Below, piece after piece: positions 34,945 through 43,148 of a stretch of DNA of 59,651 bases. A program made the translations under genes and the position numbers. Origin of the DNA: Pseudomonas sp. Irchel s3f7 (GTDB lineage Bacteria > Pseudomonadota > Gammaproteobacteria > Pseudomonadales > Pseudomonadaceae); contig NZ_FYDO01000035.1 in the NCBI RefSeq assembly GCF_900187615.1, positions 1 to 59,651 of the forward strand, given 5' to 3'. Numbering within the stretch: position 1 is the first letter of the stretch; each line of letters begins with the position of its first letter. A model generated the notes under the pieces. That model did no database searches. It had not been told where the DNA came from and was given only the letters and a program-made list of their open reading frames with translations.

Positions 34945-35886
34945 TTATTTAACCTGAGTATGCTCAGCCCGCACCGAATTCATGAACGCCTGCATCGCCG
35001 AAGACTGAATACGATGTCGGCGGGTGATTAACCCATAAGGCGGAAGTCGCGCTTCGAATTTGATCGGCAACACCGCCAGCAGATCCCGGCCGGGATAGTC
35101 CTCGACCACTGACACCGGCGTTACACCGAGCATGTCGGTTTGTTGAATCAAAGACAGCAAGGTCATGATCGATGTGGTTTCAACGATGCTGCTCGGGATG
35201 TCGACGCGGGCGTTGTGAAACACCTGATTGATGATTGCGCGCATCGGACTTGGGTGTTGTTGCAGCACCCAGGTCATGTTCTGCAATTCGGCCCAGCTCA
35301 GTTGCGTGGCTTTGGCCAGTGGATGTTGCGCACCGGCAATCACGCACAGGGCTTCTTCGCCGAGGCTGTCAAAGAGCAATTCTTCGGCGCGGGCACCTGC
35401 GGGAATTCGTCCCAACACGATGTCCAGTTGATCCTGCAACAGCGCCTGTACCAGCACGTCGCTGGTATCGACCTGGATGCTCATGGACAAGCGCGGGTGG
35501 CTTTTTTTCAAGGTGGCGATGGTGCGGGTCAACAACCCTGAGGCGAGTGCCGGAATGGCGCCGACCGCGACCCGGCCCAGGTTGCCGGATTCGAGGGCGA
35601 CCAGTTCTTCACGCATGCCGCTCAATTCAGCGAAGACCATGCGCGCGTAATAGATGACGGTTTCCCCGAACGGGGTAGAGCGCATGCCCCGGGGCAGGCG
35701 TTCGAAGAGTTCGACGCCGAGCAAGTCCTCGGCTTCGTGAAGCATCTTGGTCGCCGCTGGTTGGGTCATGCCGATGTGGTCGGCAGCGCGGCGCAATGAA
35801 CCGAATTCCTGCAACGCCAGCATCAGCCGCAATTGGCGCAAACGCAGACGACTATGGATGACATTGGCAACTGGAATTCGGGTCAT
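34945..35886 (-). CDS. LysR-family regulator of the 2-carboxy-lyxonate/lyxonate cluster
   Basis: 313 aa from ATG 35886; the longer frame to 35928 lacks a better start. The HTH (about residues 12-72) contains RLRQLRLMLALQEFGSLRRA, MTQPAATKMLHEAEDLLGVE and LFERLPRGMRSTPFGETVIY, placing it in the PcaQ/GbpR-like branch. The effector domain starts at GRVAVGAIPALASGLLTRTI. It follows the tctCBA genes on the same strand. Members of this branch bind ATAACC-N-GGTTAT-like dyads; three such sites lie in this cluster (39205, 39286 and 42991), so I infer that it regulates them. Confidence 0.85.
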   Translation of the reverse strand: MTRIPVANVIHSRLRLRQLRLMLALQEFGSLRRAADHIGMTQPAATKMLHEAEDLLGVELFERLPRGMRSTPFGETVIYYARMVFAELSGMREELVALESGNLGRVAVGAIPALASGLLTRTIATLKKSHPRLSMSIQVDTSDVLVQALLQDQLDIVLGRIPAGARAEELLFDSLGEEALCVIAGAQHPLAKATQLSWAELQNMTWVLQQHPSPMRAIINQVFHNARVDIPSSIVETTSIMTLLSLIQQTDMLGVTPVSVVEDYPGRDLLAVLPIKFEARLPPYGLITRRHRIQSSAMQAFMNSVRAEHTQVK

Positions 35887-35916
35887 GGGCCGCGCTCGCA
35901 AGAAAGTCTGCGGCAA

Positions 35917-35937
35917 GCCTGACAACAAATGTCAGGC
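35917..35937. promoter_or_regulatory. Perfect 8-bp inverted repeat between tctA and the LysR gene
   Basis: GCCTGACA-ACAAA-TGTCAGGC lies in the 69-bp gap. It could be a hairpin that ends the tctCBA message (no T-run) or an operator for the regulator gene. Confidence 0.45.
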
Positions 35938-35955
35938 GTTGCCAGCATTGCTGTG

Positions 35956-37485
35956 TCACAGCACCGATTTTGGCTTGGCGACGTGAGGTTTGCGCAGGCC
36001 GATCAAGAGGCCCAAGGCCTTGGAAATCAACGGCCAGAACAGCATCAGCAGGGCTGCCGTGGTCAGGCTGCCCACCAGTGGGTTGGACCAGAAAATCCCC
36101 AGTTGCCCGTCAGAGAACAGCATCGACTGACGGAAGGCGTCTTCCGCTTTGTCTCCCAACACAGCCGCCAGCACCAGCGGCGCAATCGGATAGCCGAGTT
36201 TCTTGAACAGGTAACCCAGCGCACCGAAGCCCAGCATCAGGACCACATCGAAGAACGAGTTGTGCACCGAGTACGCGCCGATGGCGCAGACCATGATGAT
36301 GATCGGCGCGATGATCGAGAACGGAATGCGCAGGATCGAAGCGAATAGCGGCACGGTGGCCAACACCACGATCAGGCTCACCACGTTACCCAGGTACATG
36401 CTGGCGATCAGGCCCCAGACAAAGTCGTGTTGCTCGACGAACAGCGTCGGCCCGGGATGCAGCCCCCAGATCATCAAGCCGCCGAGCATGACCGCGGCAG
36501 TGGCCGAACCCGGAATGCCGAGGGTCAGCATTGGCAACAGTGCGCTGGTGCCAGCGGCGTGGTCGGCGGTTTCCGGGGCGATCACGCCTTCGATTTCACC
36601 TTTGCCGAAATTGTCACGGTTCTTCGAGAAGCGCCGCGCGAGGCTGTAGCTCATGAAGGACGCAGCGGTTGGGCCGCCAGGTGTGATGCCCATCCAGCAA
36701 CCGACCAGCGTACTGCGCACGATTGTCCACCAGTAGCGCGGCAGCTTTGCCCAGGTGCGCAAAATCACCATCGGCGTGATGCGCGCGTGCTCCCCACGGA
36801 ACACCAGACCTTCTTCGACCGTGCAGAGGATTTCGCCGATGCCGAACAGGCCGATCACCGCCACCTCGAAACTGATACCGGTCATCAGGATCGGTTGGTC
36901 GAAAGTCAGGCGCAGGTTGCCGGAAACGGTGTCCATGCCGACCGCCGCCATGGCGAAACCGATCATCATCGCCACCACGGTTTTCAGCGGCGGGTTCTTG
37001 CTCATGCCGATGAAGGTGCAGAACGCCAAGAGGTACACCGCAAAGAACTCCGGTGAACTGAACGACATGGCGAACGCCGCGATCTTGGTCGACAGGAATG
37101 TCAGCAGCAGCACCCCGCACAACGCGCCGATCAGGGCCGAACTGAACGCGGCGGTCAACGCCTCGGCAGCGCGGCCTTCGCGGGCCATGGGGTAGCCGTC
37201 GAACGTGGTGGCCACCGATGAGGGCTCGCCGGGTATGTTGAACAGGATCGAGGTGATCGAACCGCCGAACAGCGCGCCCCAATACATGCACGACAGCAGA
37301 ATGATCGCCGACACCGGCGACATGGTGAACGTCAGCGGCAGCAGCAACGCCACGCCATTGGGGGCGCCAAGGCCGGGCAGGACGCCGACCAGAATGCCCA
37401 GCAGCACGCCGATCACCATCAAGCCGATGTGGCCTGGGGTGAGGATCAGGTTCATGCCTTGCAGCAGGGAATCGAACTCGCTCAT
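35956..37485 (-). CDS. tctA: Tripartite tricarboxylate transporter, large permease TctA
   Basis: 509 aa from ATG 37485. About twelve membrane helices. The TctA signature GVLLGILVGVLPGLGAPNGV is near the N-terminus, with a second glycine-rich repeat TLGIPGSATAAVMLGGLMIW later. It overlaps tctB by ATGA. In the transporter, TctC captures the carboxylate in the periplasm and TctAB carry it through the membrane by ion symport. Confidence 0.93.
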   Translation of the reverse strand: MSEFDSLLQGMNLILTPGHIGLMVIGVLLGILVGVLPGLGAPNGVALLLPLTFTMSPVSAIILLSCMYWGALFGGSITSILFNIPGEPSSVATTFDGYPMAREGRAAEALTAAFSSALIGALCGVLLLTFLSTKIAAFAMSFSSPEFFAVYLLAFCTFIGMSKNPPLKTVVAMMIGFAMAAVGMDTVSGNLRLTFDQPILMTGISFEVAVIGLFGIGEILCTVEEGLVFRGEHARITPMVILRTWAKLPRYWWTIVRSTLVGCWMGITPGGPTAASFMSYSLARRFSKNRDNFGKGEIEGVIAPETADHAAGTSALLPMLTLGIPGSATAAVMLGGLMIWGLHPGPTLFVEQHDFVWGLIASMYLGNVVSLIVVLATVPLFASILRIPFSIIAPIIIMVCAIGAYSVHNSFFDVVLMLGFGALGYLFKKLGYPIAPLVLAAVLGDKAEDAFRQSMLFSDGQLGIFWSNPLVGSLTTAALLMLFWPLISKALGLLIGLRKPHVAKPKSVL

Positions 37486-38015
37486 TTGAAATTTCTCCCG
37501 ACCAGGGCAATCAAGTCGCCCATTGGGCCGGCATCCAGCGGCACCTTGAACCACAACGCGAAAATCAGGTAGCTGGCGAGCACCGCGCCGAGCGATACGC
37601 ATCCGATCATCAACTTGCCGTACGGCTTGACGCGAACCTTGTCACGCCACATGAACCAGGCGATGAAACACGCCGAGGCCACGTAGATGCCGGTGAACGG
37701 CATGGCGCCGACGAACAGTGCAATTGGAATGAACACCGACAACACTTGCCTGAACGCGTCGCGACTGACAAAAGCCACGCTCATGGCCTGCCAGCGCACC
37801 AGCGTCAGAACGGCGTTACCCACGCTCGCGGCGCTCAGCAGCAGGCCGATATAAAAGGGGAAGTAACCCGGCTCGGGGCCGGCATCACCCCAGCCGATGC
37901 CTTGTTCGACACTGCCGAACATCACCACGGCGCCGATCAGGGTGGTGAACAGCGTCAGGCCGAGTTCGACCCAACGGGTGCCGACCAGCGCCGGTGAATC
38001 CGAAGAATGGGACAT
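37482..38015 (-). CDS. tctB: Tripartite tricarboxylate transporter, small permease TctB
   Basis: 177 aa, four helices: LGLTLFTTLIGAVVMFGSVE, YFPFYIGLLLSAASVGNAVL, LSVFIPIALFVGAMPFTGIY and IGCVSLGAVLASYLIFALWF. The early PGYFPFYIG motif is typical of TctB. It lies between tctC (51 bp gap) and tctA (ATGA overlap). Confidence 0.9.
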   Translation of the reverse strand: MSHSSDSPALVGTRWVELGLTLFTTLIGAVVMFGSVEQGIGWGDAGPEPGYFPFYIGLLLSAASVGNAVLTLVRWQAMSVAFVSRDAFRQVLSVFIPIALFVGAMPFTGIYVASACFIAWFMWRDKVRVKPYGKLMIGCVSLGAVLASYLIFALWFKVPLDAGPMGDLIALVGRNFK

Positions 38016-38066
38016 GAAACACCTCCAGCAGGAGACGCTCGCCCGCAGGCGAGCGGCCGCGACAAC

Positions 38067-39080
38067 TTAGTTTTTCAGCCAGCCGGCTTCTTTGAACACC
38101 GGGGTGACGCGGGCGGTGTCTTTTTCGATGTAGGCGGTCAGTGGCTCGCCCTCAAGGAAGGTCGGCACCAGCGCGTTCTGTTTTACGTAGGCCTTGAACT
38201 CCGGCGTTTCGGTAACTTTGCGCATCAGCTCGACATAGAACGCCCGTTGTTCGGCGCTGATATCGCCGGGCATGAACACGGTGCGCGGGAAGCGATACTG
38301 ATCGATCCCAAGGCCCTGTTCATGGCAGGTCGGCACGTCGGCCCAGGCTTTGTCGCCGGCGACTTTTTCGGTGTAGCTCATGCGTTCTTTACTAAACACG
38401 CAGAGCGGCTCGACCTGATCACCACGCCACTGGCTGATGCTTTCGCTGGGGTTGTTGACGTTGGCGGCGATGTGTTTGCCGGCCAGTTGGGTCGCGGCCT
38501 CGCTGCCGCTCTTGAACGGGATGTACACCAGTTTGCTGTTGTTGGTCTGGTTGAGCAGCAGGGTCAGGGTCTGGTCGACGTCCTTGGACTGGCTGCCACC
38601 CATGCGCAGGTTCGATGGGTCAGCCTTGACCGCTTCGTAGAAGCTTTTCGCGTCTTTCCACGGCGCGCCTTTGTAGCTCCAGAGGATGAAGTCATCTTCG
38701 GCCACGGCGGCAATCGGCGTCAGCTCCTGCCATTGGTAGCCGAGCTTGGAGACCAGCGGCAACAGGTAGATGTTGTTGGTGCCGATCACCAGTTTCTCGG
38801 CATCGCCCTTGTTCATTTTCATGTCGAGGAAGGCTTCGGCACCGTTGCCGCCACCCTTGTTGAGGACGATGGTATTGACGTCGAGCAGCTTGTGCGTGGT
38901 GATGATCGACTGGATCAGGCGACCGAGTTGGTCAGTACCGCCTCCGGGGCCACCGGCGACAACGATTTCGACATTTTTGTCCGGTTGCCAGGCGTGAGCC
39001 AGCGCGGGAAGGGCGCCGGCGGCGACCAGTGTACAACCGAGAAACAGACGGGATGTGCGACGGACGAATGCATTTCGCAT
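38067..39080 (-). CDS. tctC: Tripartite tricarboxylate transporter substrate-binding protein TctC
   Basis: 337 aa. The signal peptide (RRTSRLFLGCTLVAAGALPA) is followed by a Bug/TctC-type fold with the opening IVVAGGPGGGTDQLGRLIQS and NTIVLNKGGGNGAEAFLDMK, which lines the carboxylate-binding pocket in this family. It is the first gene of tctCBA. Context suggests the ligand is an ascorbate-derived sugar dicarboxylate such as 2-carboxy-L-lyxonate; this is inference. Confidence 0.9.
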   Translation of the reverse strand: MRNAFVRRTSRLFLGCTLVAAGALPALAHAWQPDKNVEIVVAGGPGGGTDQLGRLIQSIITTHKLLDVNTIVLNKGGGNGAEAFLDMKMNKGDAEKLVIGTNNIYLLPLVSKLGYQWQELTPIAAVAEDDFILWSYKGAPWKDAKSFYEAVKADPSNLRMGGSQSKDVDQTLTLLLNQTNNSKLVYIPFKSGSEAATQLAGKHIAANVNNPSESISQWRGDQVEPLCVFSKERMSYTEKVAGDKAWADVPTCHEQGLGIDQYRFPRTVFMPGDISAEQRAFYVELMRKVTETPEFKAYVKQNALVPTFLEGEPLTAYIEKDTARVTPVFKEAGWLKN

Positions 39081-39204
39081 GATGGAAGGGCCTCGTTTTT
39101 GTAGTTGTTATGAGTAGTGACTTGTCTGCGCTCGAAAGCTGCAAGCCTGGCCTGAGTGTGTGAAGGTCCAGGCGTGGCGTCTAGTCAAAACAATACATAC
39201 ACCG

Positions 39205-39219
39205 ATAGCCTGGGGTTAT
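39205..39219. promoter_or_regulatory. Putative LysR operator, copy 1
   Basis: ATAGCC-TGG-GGTTAT, one mismatch from the dyad ATAACC-N3-GGTTAT. It is 125 bp upstream of tctC, a normal distance for a LysR activation site. Confidence 0.6.
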
Positions 39220-39285
39220 AGCAATGGGAGCGAGCCTGCTCCTACAAGGATCTGAGTTGAAAGGTCATTGAAAGCACGACATGAC

Positions 39286-39300
39286 ATAACCCGTGGCTAT
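39286..39300. promoter_or_regulatory. Putative LysR operator, copy 2
   Basis: ATAACC-CGT-GGCTAT, one mismatch from the dyad. It lies between copy 1 and the MFS operon, 81 bp (centre to centre) from copy 1. Confidence 0.6.
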
Positions 39301-39360
39301 CACCTGATTTCAAGTTTTGATTAGACGGTTATCAGTGAGCCTTCGATAGTGTTCAACAAC

Positions 39361-39384
39361 GTCACAACGTCACAACGTCACAAC
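39361..39384. repeat. Three perfect tandem copies of GTCACAAC
   Basis: An 8-bp unit repeated three times, preceded by a related TCAACAAC. It lies in the leader of the MFS operon. Slippage could change its copy number. Confidence 0.8.
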
Positions 39385-39392
39385 GCCAATCC

Positions 39393-39479
39393 CGTAGGAG
39401 CCGGCTTGCTGGCGATCATGGCGCATCAACATTGATTGCGACTGACACACCGCTTTCGCCAGCAAGCCGGCTCCTACAG
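39393..39479. repeat. REP-type inverted repeat pair
   Basis: CGTAGGAGCCGGCTTGCTGG and CCAGCAAGCCGGCTCCTAC, unusual in lying upstream of a coding gene rather than after one, 46 bp before the MFS start. Confidence 0.88.
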
Positions 39480-39525
39480 ATCGACGTTTGCATCTCCACA
39501 AAAATAATAAAACGAGGTACGCACC

Positions 39526-40863
39526 ATGGCTCGATCCAGTGCTTCCCTGAGCCTGCCCGACGCAGGTGTCCAGAAGCAGGCCGCTGCGCCCGCGCAAGCC
39601 AGTGCCAAAGCCAGCGGTGTGCGCTGGAAAATCTTCGCGATCATCTTCGCGCTGACCATGGTCAACCTGATCGACCGGGTGTCGCTGTCTATCGCGATGC
39701 CGACCATCGCCCATGAGTTCTCCCTGTCACCAAGCCTGCAAGGGCTCATCCTCAGCAGCTTCTTCTGGGCCTATGCGTTGTTGCAGATTCCCGGCGGCTG
39801 GTTGATCGATCGCTTCGGCCCGCATCGGGTCATCAGCTGGTCGACGGGATTGTGGGGAACCTTCCAGGTGCTGGCGGCGTTTGCTACCGGCGGCTTGTCG
39901 CTGTTATTTGCACGGGTGGCACTGGGTGCGGCGGAAGCGCCGTTGTTCCCGTCGGGTGGCAAGCTGATTTCCTTGTGGCTGGCCCCGAGCGAACGCAGTC
40001 GTGGCGCGGTGTTGATGGACAGTGGCAGCCCATTGGGGGTGGCGCTGGGCGGCTTGATCATTGCGTACCTGATCGCGTCGCTGGACTCCTGGCGCCTGGC
40101 CTTTGTGATCGCCGGCATTGCCACGTTGGTGCTGGCGTGGGTGGCCCGGCGTTATCTGCGGGATGACCCGGCCAGCCATCCGCAGGTCAACGACGCGGAG
40201 CTGGAAAAAATCAACGCCGGTCGTGCAACCCCTGCCGCCGAAGCAGCGCGGGTTCCGGTCAAAGGACTGGGCATCGCCGCCCGTTCCCTGAGCGGTTTGC
40301 TGATCGGACGGGCCAGTTGGGCGATGGTGTATTTCGGTCTGCTGACCTGGGGGCCGAGTTATCTGTCTCAGGCTCGCGGCTTTGATATCAAGGGCATTGG
40401 TGCCGCGACGTTTGTGATTTTCATCTGCGGTGCGCTGGGTTCGTTGACCGGTGGTTTCCTGTGCGACGGTTTGATCCGCAAAGGTGTCAGCCGCGGTGTC
40501 GCGGTCAAGAGCCTGCTGGCGTTTTCCGGGCTGGTCGCACTGGGTGCGTTCCTGATGCTGCCAACACTGACCAATCCCTACGCGGCGGTGGCGTTGTTGG
40601 CCATGACTGCGTTTTTCCTGATGTGGGGCAGCCTCTACTGGAGCTTCCCGGCGCTGCTGGCAGCCCCGGCGCGGGTCGGCCTGATCGGCGGTGTGATGAA
40701 CATGGCCGGCAGCACCGGCGGTATTGCGGTGCCGATTCTGGTGGGGGTGATTCTGCAAGCGGCCGGTGGTTTTGCCCCGGTGCTCGGGTTCTTCGCGGCG
40801 TGTTCGGCAGTGTTTGTGCTGGCGACGTTGTTCATCAGCCTCGACGAGGTGCGTCATGACTGA
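39526..40863 (+). CDS. MFS transporter, anion:cation symporter type (sugar-acid uptake)
   Basis: 445 aa with twelve helices after a polar N-terminus. It opens IFAIIFALTMVNLIDRVSLS and has loop motif GGWLIDRFGPHRVISWSTGL, as in ACS-family carriers of hexonates, glucarate and related sugar acids. It heads an operon with the lactonase and the PdxA-family gene (8-bp overlap with the lactonase gene). Substrate inferred from context: a sugar acid or lactone of the ascorbate breakdown route. Confidence 0.85.
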   Translation: MARSSASLSLPDAGVQKQAAAPAQASAKASGVRWKIFAIIFALTMVNLIDRVSLSIAMPTIAHEFSLSPSLQGLILSSFFWAYALLQIPGGWLIDRFGPHRVISWSTGLWGTFQVLAAFATGGLSLLFARVALGAAEAPLFPSGGKLISLWLAPSERSRGAVLMDSGSPLGVALGGLIIAYLIASLDSWRLAFVIAGIATLVLAWVARRYLRDDPASHPQVNDAELEKINAGRATPAAEAARVPVKGLGIAARSLSGLLIGRASWAMVYFGLLTWGPSYLSQARGFDIKGIGAATFVIFICGALGSLTGGFLCDGLIRKGVSRGVAVKSLLAFSGLVALGAFLMLPTLTNPYAAVALLAMTAFFLMWGSLYWSFPALLAAPARVGLIGGVMNMAGSTGGIAVPILVGVILQAAGGFAPVLGFFAACSAVFVLATLFISLDEVRHD

Positions 40864-41827
40864 GCCCTTACTGAAAAAAGCCTGGAACGGCCCGATCATC
40901 GATGCCCATCATCATTTCTGGGATCCGACCGTCAACGACCATCCGTGGCTCGCGCCCGAGGCCAGCATCCCGTTTCGCTACGGCGATTACACCGCGATCA
41001 AACGCCGATATTTCCCTGAGGATTATTTCGCCGATGCAGGTCCGCACAACGTCGTGCAAACGGTGTACGTCGAGACCGAATGGAACCCTGAGGATCCGAT
41101 TGGCGAAACCCGTTTCATCGAGCAACTCGCCGCCCGCTACGGCGTGCCGAATGCTGTCGTCGCGCAAGCCTGGCTCGATCACCCGGACGCCATCGACGTG
41201 CTCACCGAGCAGGCGCGCTTCAAGCATGTGCGCAGCGTGCGCCACAAACCGGGCGGGCCGATCACGGCGTCGCAGGTGGGACACATGCGCAGCCTGATGA
41301 GCGACGAGCACTGGCGTCGCAGCTACGCCGCGCTGGAAGGCCTGGGCCTGCATTTCGATTTGCAGACGCCTTGGTGGAACCTGCACGAAGCCGAACGCCT
41401 GGCTCGGGATTTCCCTGGCATCACGCTGATTCTCAACCATGCCGGGTTGCCCAATGACCGCAGCGCCGAAGGCCTCGCCGGTTGGCGCCTGGCGATGGCG
41501 CGGCTGGCGCAATGGCCGAACGTCGTGGTGAAGATTTCCGGACTGGGCCAGGGCGGCCAACGCTGGCGCGCCAAGGACAACACGTGGATCGTGCGCGAAG
41601 TCATCGCCATGTTCGGCAGCCACCGGGCGATGTTCGCCAGCAACTTTCCCGTCGACAGCCTGTGCGGCTCGTTCGATGACATCTACAGCGGTTTCAAATC
41701 CATCGTCGCCGATCTGCCCTGGGCTGATCAGGAGCGACTGTTCTACAGCAACGCGCAGCGTGTGTATCGCTGCGAGCCTTGCGCCATTGACCGGGCGCAG
41801 CCTGAACCCTTGAGGAGTGAAGCATGA
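40856..41827 (+). CDS. Amidohydrolase-superfamily lactonase (likely 2-carboxy-L-lyxonolactonase)
   Basis: 323 aa from ATG 40856. The COG3618-type TIM barrel begins PIIDAHHHFWDPTVNDHPWL, with the metal-binding H-x-H; other conserved blocks are QTVYVETEWNPEDPIGETRF, ITLILNHAGLPNDR and MFASNFPVDSLCGSFDDIY with the family's catalytic Asp region. Relatives include L-rhamnono- and L-fuconolactonases. Next to a PdxA-family gene and a lyxonate-type dehydratase, the best match is the enzyme that opens 2-carboxy-L-lyxonolactone in bacterial L-ascorbate degradation. It overlaps both neighbours, showing tight coupling. Confidence 0.8.
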   Translation: MTEPLLKKAWNGPIIDAHHHFWDPTVNDHPWLAPEASIPFRYGDYTAIKRRYFPEDYFADAGPHNVVQTVYVETEWNPEDPIGETRFIEQLAARYGVPNAVVAQAWLDHPDAIDVLTEQARFKHVRSVRHKPGGPITASQVGHMRSLMSDEHWRRSYAALEGLGLHFDLQTPWWNLHEAERLARDFPGITLILNHAGLPNDRSAEGLAGWRLAMARLAQWPNVVVKISGLGQGGQRWRAKDNTWIVREVIAMFGSHRAMFASNFPVDSLCGSFDDIYSGFKSIVADLPWADQERLFYSNAQRVYRCEPCAIDRAQPEPLRSEA

Positions 41828-42828
41828 AAAAATCCACCATCGCGATGGTCCTGGGAGACCCCGCGGGCATCGGTCCGGAATTGATCGCACGCCTGCTCGG
41901 CGAGTCCGACGTGCGCAGCAAGGCCAACGTGATCCTGATCGCCGACGAAGCGGAAATGCTCCGCGGCATGCGCATCGCCGGGATGGAATTTCCGTATCGA
42001 CGCGTGGATTCGCTGGAGCAACTTTCCTTTATTGATGACACGCCCCTGTTCTACGACTTTCGCGGCGATGCCGTTGGTGAGTTCCCGCGCAGTGAAGCCA
42101 GCGTCGTCGGCGGTCGCTACAGTCTCGATACCCTGGAAGTTGCCCTGCGCCTGACCGAGGCCGGCACGACTGACGCGGTGCTGTTCGGGCCGTTGAACAA
42201 GACTTCGCTGCACATGGCCGGCATGGCCCACAGCGATGAGTTGCACTGGTTCGCCGAGCTGCTGGATTTCCACGGGCCGTTCTGCGAATTCAACGTGCTC
42301 GACAATCTGTGGACTTCACGGGTGACGTCCCATGTGGCCTTGAAGGATGTGCCGGGGCTGCTCAGCGAAAAGCGGGTGGTCGAAGCGATCCAGTTGATCG
42401 ACACAGCACTCAAGCGCAACGGCCTGGAAAAACCGCGCATCGGCGTGTGTGGGTTGAATCCGCATAACGGCGACAACGGCTCGTTCGGCCGCGAAGAACT
42501 GGACATTATCGGCCCGGCCGTGCGCTCGGCTCAGGCGCTGGGGATTGCGGCGGAAGGACCGTATCCGGGTGACACGATTTTCCTCAAGGTCCAGGGCGAT
42601 GCCAGTGCTTTCGACGCGGTCGTCACGATGTACCACGACCAGGGCCAGATTGCGATCAAGTTGATGGGGTTCTCTCGCGGCGTGACGGTGCAGGGCGGTC
42701 TGCCGATCCCGATCACCACTCCGGCTCACGGCACGGCGTTTGATATCGCGGGGCAGGGCACGGCGAATGTGGGCGCGATTCGCCAGGCGTTCGAGATTGC
42801 TTGCCGGATGGGTGGCAACCGCTACTGA
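41824..42828 (+). CDS. PdxA-family decarboxylase (likely 2-carboxy-L-lyxonate decarboxylase)
   Basis: 334 aa. PdxA-fold motifs are MVLGDPAGIGPELIARLL, FGPLNKTSLHMAGMAHSDEL, GLNPHNGDNGSFGREELDII and VTMYHDQGQIAIKLMGFSRG; the three metal histidines of PdxA can be placed in HSDEL, NPHNGD and MYHDQ. There is no vitamin B6 gene nearby. A PdxA-family member directly after a lactonase and before an L-lyxonate dehydratase fits the known enzyme that decarboxylates 2-carboxy-L-lyxonate to L-lyxonate using NAD+ catalytically. The alternative is a 4-phospho-threonate or erythronate dehydrogenase (PdxA2). Confidence 0.8.
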   Translation: MKKSTIAMVLGDPAGIGPELIARLLGESDVRSKANVILIADEAEMLRGMRIAGMEFPYRRVDSLEQLSFIDDTPLFYDFRGDAVGEFPRSEASVVGGRYSLDTLEVALRLTEAGTTDAVLFGPLNKTSLHMAGMAHSDELHWFAELLDFHGPFCEFNVLDNLWTSRVTSHVALKDVPGLLSEKRVVEAIQLIDTALKRNGLEKPRIGVCGLNPHNGDNGSFGREELDIIGPAVRSAQALGIAAEGPYPGDTIFLKVQGDASAFDAVVTMYHDQGQIAIKLMGFSRGVTVQGGLPIPITTPAHGTAFDIAGQGTANVGAIRQAFEIACRMGGNRY

Positions 42829-42851
42829 CTTTCAGACCCACGCAACCCCTT

Positions 42852-42940
42852 GCAGGAGCTGGCTTGCCAGCGATGACGGCCTGACAGACACCCTTGAAGT
42901 GACTGTCGGGCCGCTATCGCTGGCAAGCCAGCTCCTACAG
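42852..42940. repeat. REP-type inverted repeat pair
   Basis: GCAGGAGCTGGCTTGCCAGC and GCTGGCAAGCCAGCTCCTAC flank a loop. It splits the catabolic cluster after the PdxA-family gene. Confidence 0.88.
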
Positions 42941-42990
42941 TTTTAGGTATTGCCCCGATAACTCGATCTACGGGGTAACTGCTTTTTCCT

Positions 42991-43005
42991 ATCACCCCAG
43001 GTTAT
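42991..43005. promoter_or_regulatory. Putative LysR operator, copy 3
   Basis: ATCACC-CCA-GGTTAT, one mismatch from the dyad ATAACC-N3-GGTTAT. Flanking bases CT...CG also match copy 1 read on the opposite strand, extending the shared sequence to about 19 bp. It lies 143 bp upstream of the dehydratase start. Confidence 0.62.
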
Positions 43006-43148
43006 CGCCGGATACGCATAAGTGATTATCCGCAGCCCCCGGGCGCTGGCTAAAGTCGGTCCATCGAATGCGAAAGCCCAACTATCCAGAGGCTCTGCGC
43101 ACACGACCCACAATGACAAGAAGGCCGGTAGCCCAAGGAACTGTATTC

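Larger units (their letters stand above)
39081..39525. promoter_or_regulatory. Divergent regulatory region, tctCBA / MFS operon
   Basis: A 445-bp region without genes. It contains two ATAACC-N3-GGTTAT-like dyads (39205-39219, 39286-39300), a half site GGTTAT at 39327, a short REP-like hairpin (about 39226-39245), an 8-bp tandem repeat (39361-39384) and a full REP pair (39393-39479) in front of the MFS gene. The MFS ribosome site (GAGG) lies just after these. Confidence 0.6.
42829..43148. promoter_or_regulatory. Intergenic region before the dehydratase gene
   Basis: 320 bp with a REP pair, then the third LysR-type dyad and the promoter of the dehydratase operon. The ribosome site CCAAGGAA lies 10 bp before ATG 43149. 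No small gene is evident. Confidence 0.55.

Noticed and set aside
39361..39479. Possible CRISPR-like array
   Set aside because: The 8-bp units are contiguous without spacers and the neighbour is a REP pair; there are no cas genes.
41824..42828. Call as pyridoxine-biosynthesis PdxA
   Set aside because: No B6 gene is nearby (ksgA, surA and others absent), while it is overlapped by a lactonase gene and followed by sugar-acid genes.
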